This document shows, one piece after another, positions 6,999-14,823 of a stretch of 15,739 bases of DNA; position 1 is the stretch's first letter; every line of letters starts with the position of its first letter. Source of the stretch: Roseibacillus sp. GTDB taxonomy: Bacteria > Verrucomicrobiota > Verrucomicrobiae > Verrucomicrobiales > Akkermansiaceae. A program made the position numbers and the translations under genes. Where the stretch lies: positions 1-15,739 of the forward strand of contig PBNG01000098.1 of NCBI GenBank assembly GCA_002723015.1. Direction: 5' to 3'. The notes below the pieces were generated by a model. It searched no databases, was not told the DNA's origin, and saw only the letters and a program-made list of their open reading frames with translations.

Positions 6999-7027
6999 TA
7001 AACAGGAGTTGCTTCAGTGGCCACCTG

Positions 7028-8599
7028 TCAGGATCGCGCCCCATCTACAATCCGTGAAATCTTCAACGGATTATCTTCCTGCAACTCGGGCGGCAGGAGG
7101 TGATCAGGAAAATCCTGCCAGCATACAAGCCTTGTGAAGCGGGTGATCGCACGAGGGCCTACCGACGTCGAACGGCCATCAGAGGTGGCAGGCGCAGGTC
7201 CCCCATGAACCATCCCGTGACATACCTCCACTCCAGTGGGGAATCCATTGTAGACCAACCTGCCCGCCTTGCACTCCAGCACGGAAATCAGGCTGCCAAA
7301 CCTCTCAAGATCCTCCTCGGTTGCATGCACCGTGGCCGTCAGCTGGCCCTCCAGACTCTCAGCAACCTTGAGCATGGAGGCTTCCTCATCAGCTGAAACC
7401 ATTAGGGTGGCAGGGCCAAACATTTCCTCAGCCATGGACTGGTCGGACAGAAATGCGGTCGCATCAGTGCCAAGGACGGCGGCCCCCGCCTCTCCGCTCC
7501 CTTCCTCAACCGCCACCTGGGCGAGGGTCTCAACGCCTTCCTTAGAGGTCATTCGCTCCAACCCACCATGATATGCTTCGGCAATCCCCTTGTGCAACAT
7601 GGCAGCAGGGGCAGCGTTTCCCGCCAACGAAGCGATGCGCTCCGCGAATTGGCTCCGACCCTCTCCCCCCAGGATCACCAGCCCAGGGTTAGTACAGAAC
7701 TGACCTACCCCTAGCGTAAGCGATCCAACAAAGCCTTCCGCAATGGCATCGCCCCTCTCCCTGAGCGCACCCGGCAGTATGAACACAGGATTGATCGCAC
7801 TCATCTCCGCCCAGACAGGTATCGGCTCCGGTCGCGCCGCGGCAGCATCCATGAGCGCCCTGCCCCCCGTCCTCGATCCCGTGAATCCCACCGCCTTGAT
7901 CGCGGGATTCCTTACCAGCGCCTGTCCGATGGTTCTCCCACTGCCGAAAAGGACTGAAAAGACTCCATCATGCAACCCACATGTCTTCACTGCTTTGCGA
8001 ACTGCGGTTGCAACGATCTCTGCGGTCCCGGGATGAGAGCCATGCGCCTTGACGATCACCGGACAACCTGATGCCAGTGCACTCGCGGTGTCTCCACCCG
8101 CCACCGAATAGGCTAGGGGGAAATTGCTGGCACAAAAGACTAGCACAGGTCCCATGGGCCTCCACATCGAGCGACAGTCTGGCTTTGGCACCGGACTACG
8201 GCCGGAGTCCGCATGATCAATTCGCGCATCCACCCATGACCCTTCTTCAAGAAGATCTGCAAAAAGTCGTAACTGCCCACAGGTTCTCCCCTTTTCCATC
8301 CGGCAACGCGCCTCTGGCAGGGCTGTCTCCCTCGTCATCCGATCAACGATTTCTTCCTCTGCTGCATCAATTTCATCAGCAATCGCCTTCAGGAATTCCG
8401 CTCTCTCGAGTCCGCTTCTTCCGCGAAAATCCACAAAGGCTTCTTCAGCCAACTTGCATGCCGCCCCAACGCTTTCCTCTCCCTCAGCAAGGTAAGCAGG
8501 ATCGATCTCCTCCCCGGAAACCGGGTTGACCGCGTGGTACTCCCCAGCGCCTCCCGATCCCCGGCCCGCTCCGATAAATGACGTTCCTTGCAAGTCCAT
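7028..8599 (-). CDS. 2-ketoglutarate semialdehyde dehydrogenase (hydroxyproline type)
   Basis: This is a 523-residue aldehyde dehydrogenase that oxidises 2-oxoglutarate semialdehyde to 2-oxoglutarate, the last step of hydroxyproline breakdown. The catalytic set is intact: Asn159 in ASNFPLAYS, Lys184 in VIVKAH, Glu265 in VWAEMSAINP, and the nucleophile Cys302 in LGVGQFCTNPG. The phrases INPVFILPGAL and GQFCTNPGL identify the KGSADH branch rather than generic aldehyde dehydrogenases, and the length fits (about 520). The related sugar-acid pathways use the same reaction, but the neighbouring epimerase, dehydrogenase and deaminase genes point to hydroxyproline. It is divergent from the reductase gene across a 131-bp region and convergent with the YceI gene, so it is transcribed separately from the other - strand pathway genes. 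Confidence 0.93.
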   Translation of the reverse strand: MDLQGTSFIGAGRGSGGAGEYHAVNPVSGEEIDPAYLAEGEESVGAACKLAEEAFVDFRGRSGLERAEFLKAIADEIDAAEEEIVDRMTRETALPEARCRMEKGRTCGQLRLFADLLEEGSWVDARIDHADSGRSPVPKPDCRSMWRPMGPVLVFCASNFPLAYSVAGGDTASALASGCPVIVKAHGSHPGTAEIVATAVRKAVKTCGLHDGVFSVLFGSGRTIGQALVRNPAIKAVGFTGSRTGGRALMDAAAARPEPIPVWAEMSAINPVFILPGALRERGDAIAEGFVGSLTLGVGQFCTNPGLVILGGEGRSQFAERIASLAGNAAPAAMLHKGIAEAYHGGLERMTSKEGVETLAQVAVEEGSGEAGAAVLGTDATAFLSDQSMAEEMFGPATLMVSADEEASMLKVAESLEGQLTATVHATEEDLERFGSLISVLECKAGRLVYNGFPTGVEVCHGMVHGGPAPATSDGRSTSVGPRAITRFTRLVCWQDFPDHLLPPELQEDNPLKISRIVDGARS

Positions 8600-8664
8600 G
8601 GTCCAGACTTTCTACCCGGCTCACTCCCCGCAGCCAAAGCAAATCGTGGGAATCCTGCGGTGGA

Positions 8665-8693
8665 TTGACCCGCCACTCCGGTTCAATTATACC
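8665..8693 (+). promoter_or_regulatory. σ70-like promoter for the pyrroline-2-carboxylate reductase gene
   Basis: TTGACC (8665-8670) and TATACC (8688-8693) are separated by exactly 17 nt in the divergent intergenic region. Transcription would begin near 8700. A perfect AGGAGG follows at 8705-8710. Matches to consensus are 5/6 and 4/6. Confidence 0.55.
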
Positions 8694-8730
8694 ATCCACA
8701 GATCAGGAGGATGACCCTCCCTTGCTCCCC

Positions 8731-9675
8731 ATGAAAATAATCGGTCCCGAAGAAGTTCACTCCGCTCTCAGCTATCCAGCTCTCGTTGACTCCCTGCAGG
8801 AAACCTTTTCCGGTGAATTCAACATGCCTCCGCGCAATGTCTTCCTCCTTGATGAGGATGCGGAGTCGCATGACGCCTTCGCGGTCCTGCCCTCATGGAA
8901 TACCGACCTGATCGGGGTCAAGGCCTTCACCTACTTTCCAGTCAACTCGACACCGTATAAATCACTCTACTCGAAGATCCTTCTCTTTGACAGAGCTCAT
9001 GGTGAACCTCTGGCCCTTGTTGATGGAACGACTGTCACTTTCTGGAGAACTGCGGGAATCTCCGGGCTGGCAACCCGTCTTCTCGCTCGTGAGGATGCGG
9101 AGAGCCTCCTCCTGCTTGGCACTGGCAATCTCTCAAAATACATCATTCGGGCAAATGCCAGCGTGAGGCCTCTCAAACGAGTGATGGTATGGGGACGCAC
9201 ACCTTCCAATGCCGAGCAGGTCGTGGCTGAGATGAGACCCGAACTGGAGGGTGTGGAAGTAACTGTGGCAACAGACCTCGAGAGTGCCTGCGGGCAGGAT
9301 GACATCATTGTCAGCGCCACTGCCTCGCATGAACCGCTCGTCATGGGAGACTGGATCAGCGAAGGCACTCATACCGACTTCATTGGAAATCATCATGCTG
9401 ATAAGAGGGAATGTGACACCTCCCTCGTGCTCAAGTCCAGGGTCTACGCAGACAGTTACGCAAACTGCTTCAAGGAGGCCGGAGAAATCCTCGTCCCCAT
9501 CTCGGAAGGCGTCTTCCACAAGGAGGATGTGGTGGCCGATCTGTCCGAAATGTGTGACGGAACTGCGCCTCTCCGCCAGAGTGAGGAAGAGATTACCCTC
9601 TTCAAGTCCATCGGCATGGGAATCAGCGACCTCGTAGGCGCAGGACTGGCTTACAAGGTCTCCAGCCGGTCCTAG
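8731..9675 (+). CDS. lhpI: Ornithine cyclodeaminase-family reductase, probable Δ1-pyrroline-2-carboxylate reductase
   Basis: This is a 314-residue member of the ornithine cyclodeaminase/μ-crystallin family. The substrate-side residues Lys64 (GVKAFTYFP) and Arg106 (TFWRTAG) are followed by the NAD(P) loop LLGTGNLS at 129-135, VWGRTPS at 153-159, HTDFIGNHHADKRECD, and the closing EEITLFKSIGMGISD. In hydroxyproline/proline loci such proteins reduce Δ1-pyrroline-2-carboxylate to L-proline. That product arises from D-proline oxidation or from trans-3-hydroxyproline dehydration. True ornithine cyclodeaminase or another imine reductase remains possible. The ATG at 8731 is used here. The AGGAGG at 8705-8710 is 20 nt away, so an in-frame TTG at 8722 (11-nt spacing) may be the real start and would add three residues. 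The gene lies between two oppositely directed pathway genes. Confidence 0.82.
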   Translation: MKIIGPEEVHSALSYPALVDSLQETFSGEFNMPPRNVFLLDEDAESHDAFAVLPSWNTDLIGVKAFTYFPVNSTPYKSLYSKILLFDRAHGEPLALVDGTTVTFWRTAGISGLATRLLAREDAESLLLLGTGNLSKYIIRANASVRPLKRVMVWGRTPSNAEQVVAEMRPELEGVEVTVATDLESACGQDDIIVSATASHEPLVMGDWISEGTHTDFIGNHHADKRECDTSLVLKSRVYADSYANCFKEAGEILVPISEGVFHKEDVVADLSEMCDGTAPLRQSEEEITLFKSIGMGISDLVGAGLAYKVSSRS

Positions 9676-9729
9676 GAACCCAATGCTTAGCGTGATCCCA
9701 CTGATAGCGCCCTTTTTCCCTGTATTCTG

Positions 9730-10629
9730 CTACTCAGGTCGGGTGGCCACACATTCCTCGACAATCGACAGGATCCGTTTCCTCTCCTCGCCAACTAGCG
9801 GCAGACGGGGCGCCCGAACGGTCTCGGTTCCATAACCAAGCGTGGCACAGGTGAGCTTGATGTACTGAACCAGCTTCGGATGGCTATCGAAATGCAGCAT
9901 CGGCATATACCAGCGGTAAACCTCGAGCGCCTTCGTATAATTCCCCTCCTGAAATGCATCCCAAAGCAAACGATTCTCGCGGGGGAACGCATCCACCAAA
10001 CCGGAAATCCACCCGGTGCACCCCAGCATGAAACTTTCAAGTGCCACATCGTCGAGACCGGCAAAGACTAGGTAGCGGTCTCCCAGAGCGTTGAAGAGAT
10101 CTGTGATCCGACGGACATCACCCGAGGCTTCCTTGATGCAAACTATGTTTTCTACATCCTCCATCTGCTTGAACATCTCCGGAGTAATGTCAACCCGATA
10201 GACCGGAGGATTGTTGTAGCACATGATTGGCAAACTGGTGGAGGCTGCCACGGACCGGAAATGGTGGACAGTTTCCCGACCGTCCGAGTTATAGACCATC
10301 CCAGGCATGACCATGAGACCATCTACCCCAGCTGCCTCTGCGGCCCTTGAGGTATCACAGGCATTCTGCGTTGTGAACTCTGCGACTCCGTTCAAGACAG
10401 GGACGCGCCCATCCGCTACCTCTACCGCAGCCTCCAGCACCCTCACTTTTTCCTCAAGCGAAAGAGAGCAGTTTTCGCCGATCGTTCCGAGCATGATCAA
10501 CCCATGCACTCCCTCCTTGATCAGGGCGTCGACGTGATCCTGAGTTCCCGGGAGGTTTAATGAAAAATCATCGTGAAACTGGGTGGGAACCGCCGGGAAA
10601 ACGCCGGTCCAATCTACTTGCAGTGGCAT
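9730..10629 (-). CDS. lhpC: DapA-fold Δ1-pyrroline-4-hydroxy-2-carboxylate deaminase
   Basis: This is a 299-residue (β/α)8 enzyme of the dihydrodipicolinate synthase/N-acetylneuraminate lyase family, of normal length. The family signature GTIGENCSLSLEEK is at 48-61, the catalytic Tyr138 lies in MCYNNPP, and the Schiff-base Lys166 lies in VCIKEASGD. From the sequence alone it could be any DapA-like aldolase or deaminase. Its place directly downstream of hydroxyproline epimerase and D-hydroxyproline dehydrogenase genes identifies it as the enzyme that converts pyrroline-4-hydroxy-2-carboxylate to 2-oxoglutarate semialdehyde and ammonia. It starts at an ATG without a Shine-Dalgarno sequence and lies 72 nt after the epimerase gene. 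It is convergent with the reductase gene. Confidence 0.87.
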   Translation of the reverse strand: MPLQVDWTGVFPAVPTQFHDDFSLNLPGTQDHVDALIKEGVHGLIMLGTIGENCSLSLEEKVRVLEAAVEVADGRVPVLNGVAEFTTQNACDTSRAAEAAGVDGLMVMPGMVYNSDGRETVHHFRSVAASTSLPIMCYNNPPVYRVDITPEMFKQMEDVENIVCIKEASGDVRRITDLFNALGDRYLVFAGLDDVALESFMLGCTGWISGLVDAFPRENRLLWDAFQEGNYTKALEVYRWYMPMLHFDSHPKLVQYIKLTCATLGYGTETVRAPRLPLVGEERKRILSIVEECVATRPE

Positions 10630-10701
10630 GAGACGGGATAGAACCGATCCCTCAGCCCTGCGTCAAGTTCCCGCTTCGAGACACCATAAAGTCCCCCGAA
10701 A

Positions 10702-11649
10702 TTAGACCCCGAAACAGAACGGATCAGCCGGGTCGAGGATCAGGGTCGACTCCCCGTTGACCCATGCTTTTCCTCGAATCCGGGGAATCACGGTCTGGTC
10801 GTCCCGTAGTGTCACGGAGCCTTCAAATACGGTGTTTAGGATACTGGCCTGCCGCCATGTCTGGCCTTCCTCAAGCTTCCCAGCAGCATGGAGGCAGGCC
10901 AACTTGGCACTCGTCCCCGTCCCGCACGGGGAACGATCATATTCCTTCCCCGGGCACAGGACAAAATTACGACTATCCGCTACCAAGGGGTCAAAGGGCG
11001 GACCAAAGACTTCGATGTGGTCGATCTCACCGCCGTCCTGTCCCGTAATTCCATTACGCTTGAGGGCATTTCTTACCTCCCACGTGAAAGCCGTGAGCTT
11101 GTCAATGTTTGCGATCTCTACAGCGGGGCCCTGCTCTTCGATCAGAAAAAACCAGTTCCCTCCCCAGGCTACCTCACCGGATATTTGACCCCACCCCGCT
11201 ACATCGACCACTACTTCATCTCCATGCCGAAAACTAGGAACATTCTCTACAGACACCCACCCATCCTCACCGAGGGTCACCTCCACGACCCCGACAGGCG
11301 TTTCAATCCGGTGACTTCCCTGACCTATGCGCCCGAGATGGGCAAGAGTGACCGCTACTCCCATGGTTCCATGAACACAACCATGCAGAAGCCCGACATT
11401 GTTGAAAAAAATTACTCCTGCGACACATCCAGGTTCGCTTGGCTCGCAAAGTAATGCCCCAACCAGGGCATCGTGGCCGCGTGGCTCGCTGACACAGGAT
11501 GTTCGCAGCCAATCATGCTCTTCAGCCAGTCGCATCCGCTGGGCCGCCACGGTCCCTCCTCCCAGTTCGGGTCCACCGCTGACGATCACCCGGGTAGGCT
11601 CTCCCGCAGTATGGGAGTCTATTACCTGCAGCTTTGTGAAACCAGCCAT
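10702..11649 (-). CDS. lhpA: 4-hydroxyproline 2-epimerase (proline racemase family)
   Basis: This is a 315-residue proline racemase-family enzyme. DSHTAGEPTRV opens the fold at 11-21. Two catalytic cysteines are present, Cys91 (GCVHGTMG) and Cys242 (DRSPCGTGTSA). Both being Cys argues for a racemase/epimerase, because trans-3-hydroxyproline dehydratases replace the first with Ser or Thr. It would convert trans-4-hydroxy-L-proline to cis-4-hydroxy-D-proline in the cytoplasm. The first catalytic motif reads HGCVHGT where GMCGHGT is usual, an unusual surrounding for the same Cys. Proline racemase itself is the alternative. The 82-nt gap upstream separates it from the dehydrogenase gene, and the ATG has no ribosome site. 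Confidence 0.9.
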   Translation of the reverse strand: MAGFTKLQVIDSHTAGEPTRVIVSGGPELGGGTVAAQRMRLAEEHDWLRTSCVSEPRGHDALVGALLCEPSEPGCVAGVIFFNNVGLLHGCVHGTMGVAVTLAHLGRIGQGSHRIETPVGVVEVTLGEDGWVSVENVPSFRHGDEVVVDVAGWGQISGEVAWGGNWFFLIEEQGPAVEIANIDKLTAFTWEVRNALKRNGITGQDGGEIDHIEVFGPPFDPLVADSRNFVLCPGKEYDRSPCGTGTSAKLACLHAAGKLEEGQTWRQASILNTVFEGSVTLRDDQTVIPRIRGKAWVNGESTLILDPADPFCFGV

Positions 11650-11731
11650 GAAAGGTATTTGATTGATCTTTAGGAGAGAGTCAAATCCACGGATGCCTCA
11701 GAGAAGAATCATCCCATCGATTTTTCCTGAC

Positions 11732-12967
11732 TTACGCGAAACGATCCACCGCAAGCTGCTCAACTGGAACCGTCGCAGGTCGTCCAGAAACGATCTCAGC
11801 TATCAGCTTGCCCGTAATGGGGCCAAGGCTTAACCCCAGCATCGCGTGTCCACTTGCTACCAAAACCCGCTCTGTTCCTTCAACCCGGCCAAGATATGGA
11901 AGTCCATCCGGGGAACAGGGGCGTAGGCCAGCCCAGCGTCGAACCCCCTCGAACTCGCCGGGTCGCAACCCGGGAAAGACCCGGCAAGCCGCCTTGATAA
12001 TACCCCGAACCCTGCGCTCATTGACCGACAGATCCTCTCCACAAATCTCCATGGTCCCAGCAACCCTCAGAGCCTTTCCGATTGGAGTGATCGCGACCTT
12101 TGCCTCGCCTAGGAGCGAGCACAGCTGAGGTAGAGCTCCCGGATTTTCAAGGGTCATGGAATAGCCCTTGCCTCCCTGCAGGGGAACCCGGGTTCCCAGA
12201 GACCTTGCAAGGCCACCTGTCCATGCTCCGCCAGCGACAACAACCTCCGCTCCACCCAGCTTTTCTCCCCCCTCAAGCTCCACGGTCCCGTCCCCGATAC
12301 GTCGTACCTCGCAGCCATACCTGAACTCTGCACCTCCAGCGAGCAGGCTCTCCCGGAGGCAACGGAGGAACTCCCCCGGATTCAGATGGCAGTCCTGCTC
12401 ATACCAGATCCCTCCCCGTGCTTTCATCTCGACTCCCGGATCGAGCTCATGCAACCGGTCCAGATCACAAACTTCGATACGAAGACCGAGCTCCCTCGCT
12501 TTTTCAGCCAGTTCCACCTCCTCCTTTAGCAAATCATCGGATTCGCAGAGCATAAGAAGACCACGACGCTGCAACCCAAAGTCAAAATCATCCGCAAGAT
12601 CCTTGAAGAGTTCGCGGCTGGCAAGTTGGAGGTCACGCAGAAGACCTGCGCTAGATTTCACATGCCGGGCGTTGGCGCATCCAATGAATGACAATCCCCA
12701 GCGTACCAGATCGAGGCTTAACCGGGGACGGACATAGAATGGGCTCTCGGCATCCAGCAACCATTTGAGACCCTGGGTGACGACTCCGGGCGCTGCCAGC
12801 GGAGTAAAGTGACTCGGAACCACCATCCCTGCGTTTTCGCGCGAGCAATTGTCCCCGCGCTCTTCCTCACGCTCGAGAACAAGGACCTCCCGGCCCTCCT
12901 GCGAAAGGTAGTAGGCACAACAAAGCCCGATCACCCCACCTCCAACGATGATCACTCGCTCGCTCAC
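11732..12967 (-). CDS. lhpB: FAD-dependent D-hydroxyproline dehydrogenase (DadA type)
   Basis: This is a 411-residue D-amino acid dehydrogenase-like flavoprotein. The ADP-binding motif GGGVIG is at 9-14 with Glu32 ending strand 2, a DAO-type core follows, and the C-terminal FAD segment SGHAMLGLSLGPITGKLIAE is at about 368-387. It is expected to oxidise cis-4-hydroxy-D-proline to Δ1-pyrroline-4-hydroxy-2-carboxylate and pass electrons to the respiratory chain. A DadA acting on D-alanine or D-proline is the alternative, and context favours hydroxyproline. The start is GTG at 12965-12967, with only a GGAG about 13 nt upstream. It is the first gene of the - strand trio dehydrogenase-epimerase-deaminase and is divergent from the Skp-like gene across 119 bp. 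Confidence 0.87.
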   Translation of the reverse strand: MSERVIIVGGGVIGLCCAYYLSQEGREVLVLEREEERGDNCSRENAGMVVPSHFTPLAAPGVVTQGLKWLLDAESPFYVRPRLSLDLVRWGLSFIGCANARHVKSSAGLLRDLQLASRELFKDLADDFDFGLQRRGLLMLCESDDLLKEEVELAEKARELGLRIEVCDLDRLHELDPGVEMKARGGIWYEQDCHLNPGEFLRCLRESLLAGGAEFRYGCEVRRIGDGTVELEGGEKLGGAEVVVAGGAWTGGLARSLGTRVPLQGGKGYSMTLENPGALPQLCSLLGEAKVAITPIGKALRVAGTMEICGEDLSVNERRVRGIIKAACRVFPGLRPGEFEGVRRWAGLRPCSPDGLPYLGRVEGTERVLVASGHAMLGLSLGPITGKLIAEIVSGRPATVPVEQLAVDRFA

Positions 12968-13041
12968 AGCCGTATTGTAGCTCCGTAACGGTCAAAAAGC
13001 CAAGGACCTCGCTCTCTGCCTCGTGGACTTTGACCAGGTCC

Positions 13042-13069
13042 TTTACTTCTTTTCCAAAAACCGTAATAT
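13042..13069 (+). promoter_or_regulatory. Possible σ70-like promoter for the Skp-like gene
   Basis: TTTACT (13042-13047) and TAATAT (13064-13069) are spaced 16 nt apart, 17 nt before the ATG. An overlapping TATAAG at 13067-13072 is a second -10 candidate. Consensus matches are moderate. Confidence 0.35.
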
Positions 13070-13086
13070 AAGGCTACCCTATCAAA

Positions 13087-13668
13087 ATGGTGATTCCTGG
13101 CCAGAGAACCTGTGTCCTCACGATCATTGCGTGCACGCTCTGCTCGCCTCTGAAAGCTGGCAAACCAGCTCTCGCGACCATTGACATGGCAAAGGCATTC
13201 GACGCTTACCACCTCACTACGCTGGAACGGAAACGAGTGCGCGATGCCCGCGAGACCCTGAAGGAGGATCCTCGTCCCGAATCCCTCAAGCTCCTGGAGA
13301 TCGAATTGGATGATCTCAAGGTCCGGATCCAGAACCCCATCCGTGAGGAAAAACAGCGCCAGGAGGATTACCGGCTTTTCCTCGTGAAAAATCACGAGTA
13401 CTCCACGCTCAAGCGCGAACATGCGCGAGACAATGCCGAGAAGCTCAAGCTGCTCAATGAAAGCATGGTCGTAACAAGCCGCAAGCTACTCAAGGACATA
13501 CGTCTCGTCGTGCAGAAAATCGCCAAGAAGGAAGGTTTCGACCATGTGTTTGAGACCAGTGGGGCAACCAGCTCCCAGCTTCCCTCCCTCGTTTACATCC
13601 GCAACGCAACTGATATTACCGAGCGAGTCATCGAGAATCTGAATCGGGATCAGCCGGTGGATCCCTGA
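13087..13668 (+). CDS. skp: OmpH/Skp-family periplasmic chaperone
   Basis: This is a 193-residue exported protein. The signal peptide (core about 9-22) is followed by the family's first β-strand ALATIDMAKAFDAYH. A long charged helical hairpin with heptad character spans about 45-150. It ends with the SLVYIRNATDITERVIENLNR segment, which matches the OmpH strand plus final helix. Skp trimers hold unfolded outer-membrane proteins in the periplasm. It is somewhat longer than E. coli Skp (161 residues). Classical neighbours (bamA, lpxD) are absent, so it may be a paralogue rather than the housekeeping copy. The ATG has no nearby ribosome site. Confidence 0.83.
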   Translation: MVIPGQRTCVLTIIACTLCSPLKAGKPALATIDMAKAFDAYHLTTLERKRVRDARETLKEDPRPESLKLLEIELDDLKVRIQNPIREEKQRQEDYRLFLVKNHEYSTLKREHARDNAEKLKLLNESMVVTSRKLLKDIRLVVQKIAKKEGFDHVFETSGATSSQLPSLVYIRNATDITERVIENLNRDQPVDP

Positions 13669-13724
13669 TCCACTACCTGAATCCCGGCTGGAACTAGCGG
13701 GTCCAACAGAGGGAGGTCGGGCGT

Positions 13725-14801
13725 TCACTCTTCATCCACTGTTTCGTCTCTCTGGTAGATGGGCAGTTGCCGATAGGGCACGGTAAAAGCTAGAACCATA
13801 GTGGCCGTTCCATAGATCCGTCCTGCCTCACGGCTGTACCACGAACCATCCTGCTGCTGCTTAGGGAGGTAGGATTCATACATCCAGTTCGCATATGTTT
13901 CCCAATACTTGCCTCCCAGCTGAAACATACCCTGGGCAGAGTAGTAATTCCCATAGTACTCGAACTGGTAATTCCTTAGCCGCCGGTGATTCCTCAGGAC
14001 AAATTCTCCGGCCTTGATGGTCGCAGGCTTTCCATGCTCTCCACAGAGCTCGAGGCAGAGCAGACCCATTCCTGTGAGAGACTCCTTATGGCTCGTGCGG
14101 TCAGAATACCCGAAGCTTCCCAGACGGTCATCGTAGTGGCGGTAGAGATATTCGACAGCATCTTCAATCGCACGATCGGGCACGGCGGCTCCATTCAGCT
14201 TCGCCGATCGGAGAGCCATCAGAGCCCAGCCACTGCAGGAAGTATCACTATCGCGGGATTGTGGATGATACCTCCATCCACCCTGATGCTTCTCCGACTT
14301 GGGTACACGCTGTGCCCTGAGAATTAACTGGAGCGCACGGGCGAGGGAGCTCTTGACCCGCTTCTGTCGCTCCGGGTCCACCATACCCGAAACCTCCGAG
14401 AGAAATAGAGTGCTGATATTGTGGGCATACATCGGGCCACTTCCCGCATGACCGGCGACGAAAAGGCCCGAGCGCTGCTGGTGCTGAAGAACATAATCAA
14501 TGCAGCGGTTTATGTTCGCTGCATAGGGCCCTTCCGTGGGCATATGGCCTTTCGAAAGAAAGGCCATCCCTACCAGCGATGGAATGCCGGTAGAGGTTCC
14601 ATAGTTCTCAGGAAAACTGCCGTTTCGCTCCTGAGACTCGGCAAGAAACTGTAAACCCCGCTCAACGGCTGGGTCCACCTTGCTTTTCCATTCCGAGAAA
14701 ACCGTCCTGGGAATCTGCTGGGCGTGGGCACCACAGACCAACAAAAGAAAACCACAGATCGTTGTGGCAAAAATCACTCTCATTCTGATTACAATCTCCA
14801 T
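13725..14801 (-). CDS. Exported prenyltransferase/squalene-oxidase-repeat protein
   Basis: This is a 358-residue protein with an N-terminal signal peptide (MRVIFATTICGFLLLVCGAHA, then QQ). α/α-toroid repeats like those of squalene-hopene cyclases follow: GLQFLAESQERNGSFPENYG, then GGWRYHP, SCSGWALMALRSAK, LGSFGYSD, and DGSWYSREAGRIYGTATMVLAF. The conserved Asp-rich catalytic motif of a true cyclase is not evident, so an enzymatic role in terpene cyclisation is unlikely. Exported repeats of this kind are common in Planctomycetes and Verrucomicrobia, often beside MoxR/von Willebrand-type gene clusters. I chose the ATG at 14801 because GGAAAG precedes it by 6 nt; an ATG at 14783 is also possible. 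A longer frame to 14891 would overlap the upstream gene and precede the signal peptide. It is 22 nt downstream of the Gln-rich gene, in one operon. Confidence 0.78.
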   Translation of the reverse strand: MEIVIRMRVIFATTICGFLLLVCGAHAQQIPRTVFSEWKSKVDPAVERGLQFLAESQERNGSFPENYGTSTGIPSLVGMAFLSKGHMPTEGPYAANINRCIDYVLQHQQRSGLFVAGHAGSGPMYAHNISTLFLSEVSGMVDPERQKRVKSSLARALQLILRAQRVPKSEKHQGGWRYHPQSRDSDTSCSGWALMALRSAKLNGAAVPDRAIEDAVEYLYRHYDDRLGSFGYSDRTSHKESLTGMGLLCLELCGEHGKPATIKAGEFVLRNHRRLRNYQFEYYGNYYSAQGMFQLGGKYWETYANWMYESYLPKQQQDGSWYSREAGRIYGTATMVLAFTVPYRQLPIYQRDETVDEE

Positions 14802-14823
14802 GAACAACTTTCCATCTGTGCCA

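Noticed and set aside
7000..7027. Possible terminator stem ACAGG/CCTGT between the YceI gene and the semialdehyde dehydrogenase gene
   Set aside because: It has only five base pairs with a long loop and no T tract.
8071..8529. 152-codon open frame on the + strand inside the semialdehyde dehydrogenase gene
   Set aside because: It is antisense to a gene with an intact catalytic set and shows no domain character.
9676..9729. Possible bidirectional terminator between the convergent reductase and deaminase genes
   Set aside because: There is a short T run (CCCTTTTTCCC) but no stable stem in front of it on either strand.
12168..12737. 189-codon open frame on the + strand inside the dehydrogenase gene
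   Set aside because: It is antisense to a well-supported flavoprotein gene and its translation is Ser/Arg/Pro-rich without any recognisable motif.
12968..13000. TTGGCT-18-TACAAT promoter on the - strand for the dehydrogenase gene
   Set aside because: The -10 lies so close to the GTG that the transcript would be leaderless; spacing and -35 match are poor, so it is not listed as a feature.
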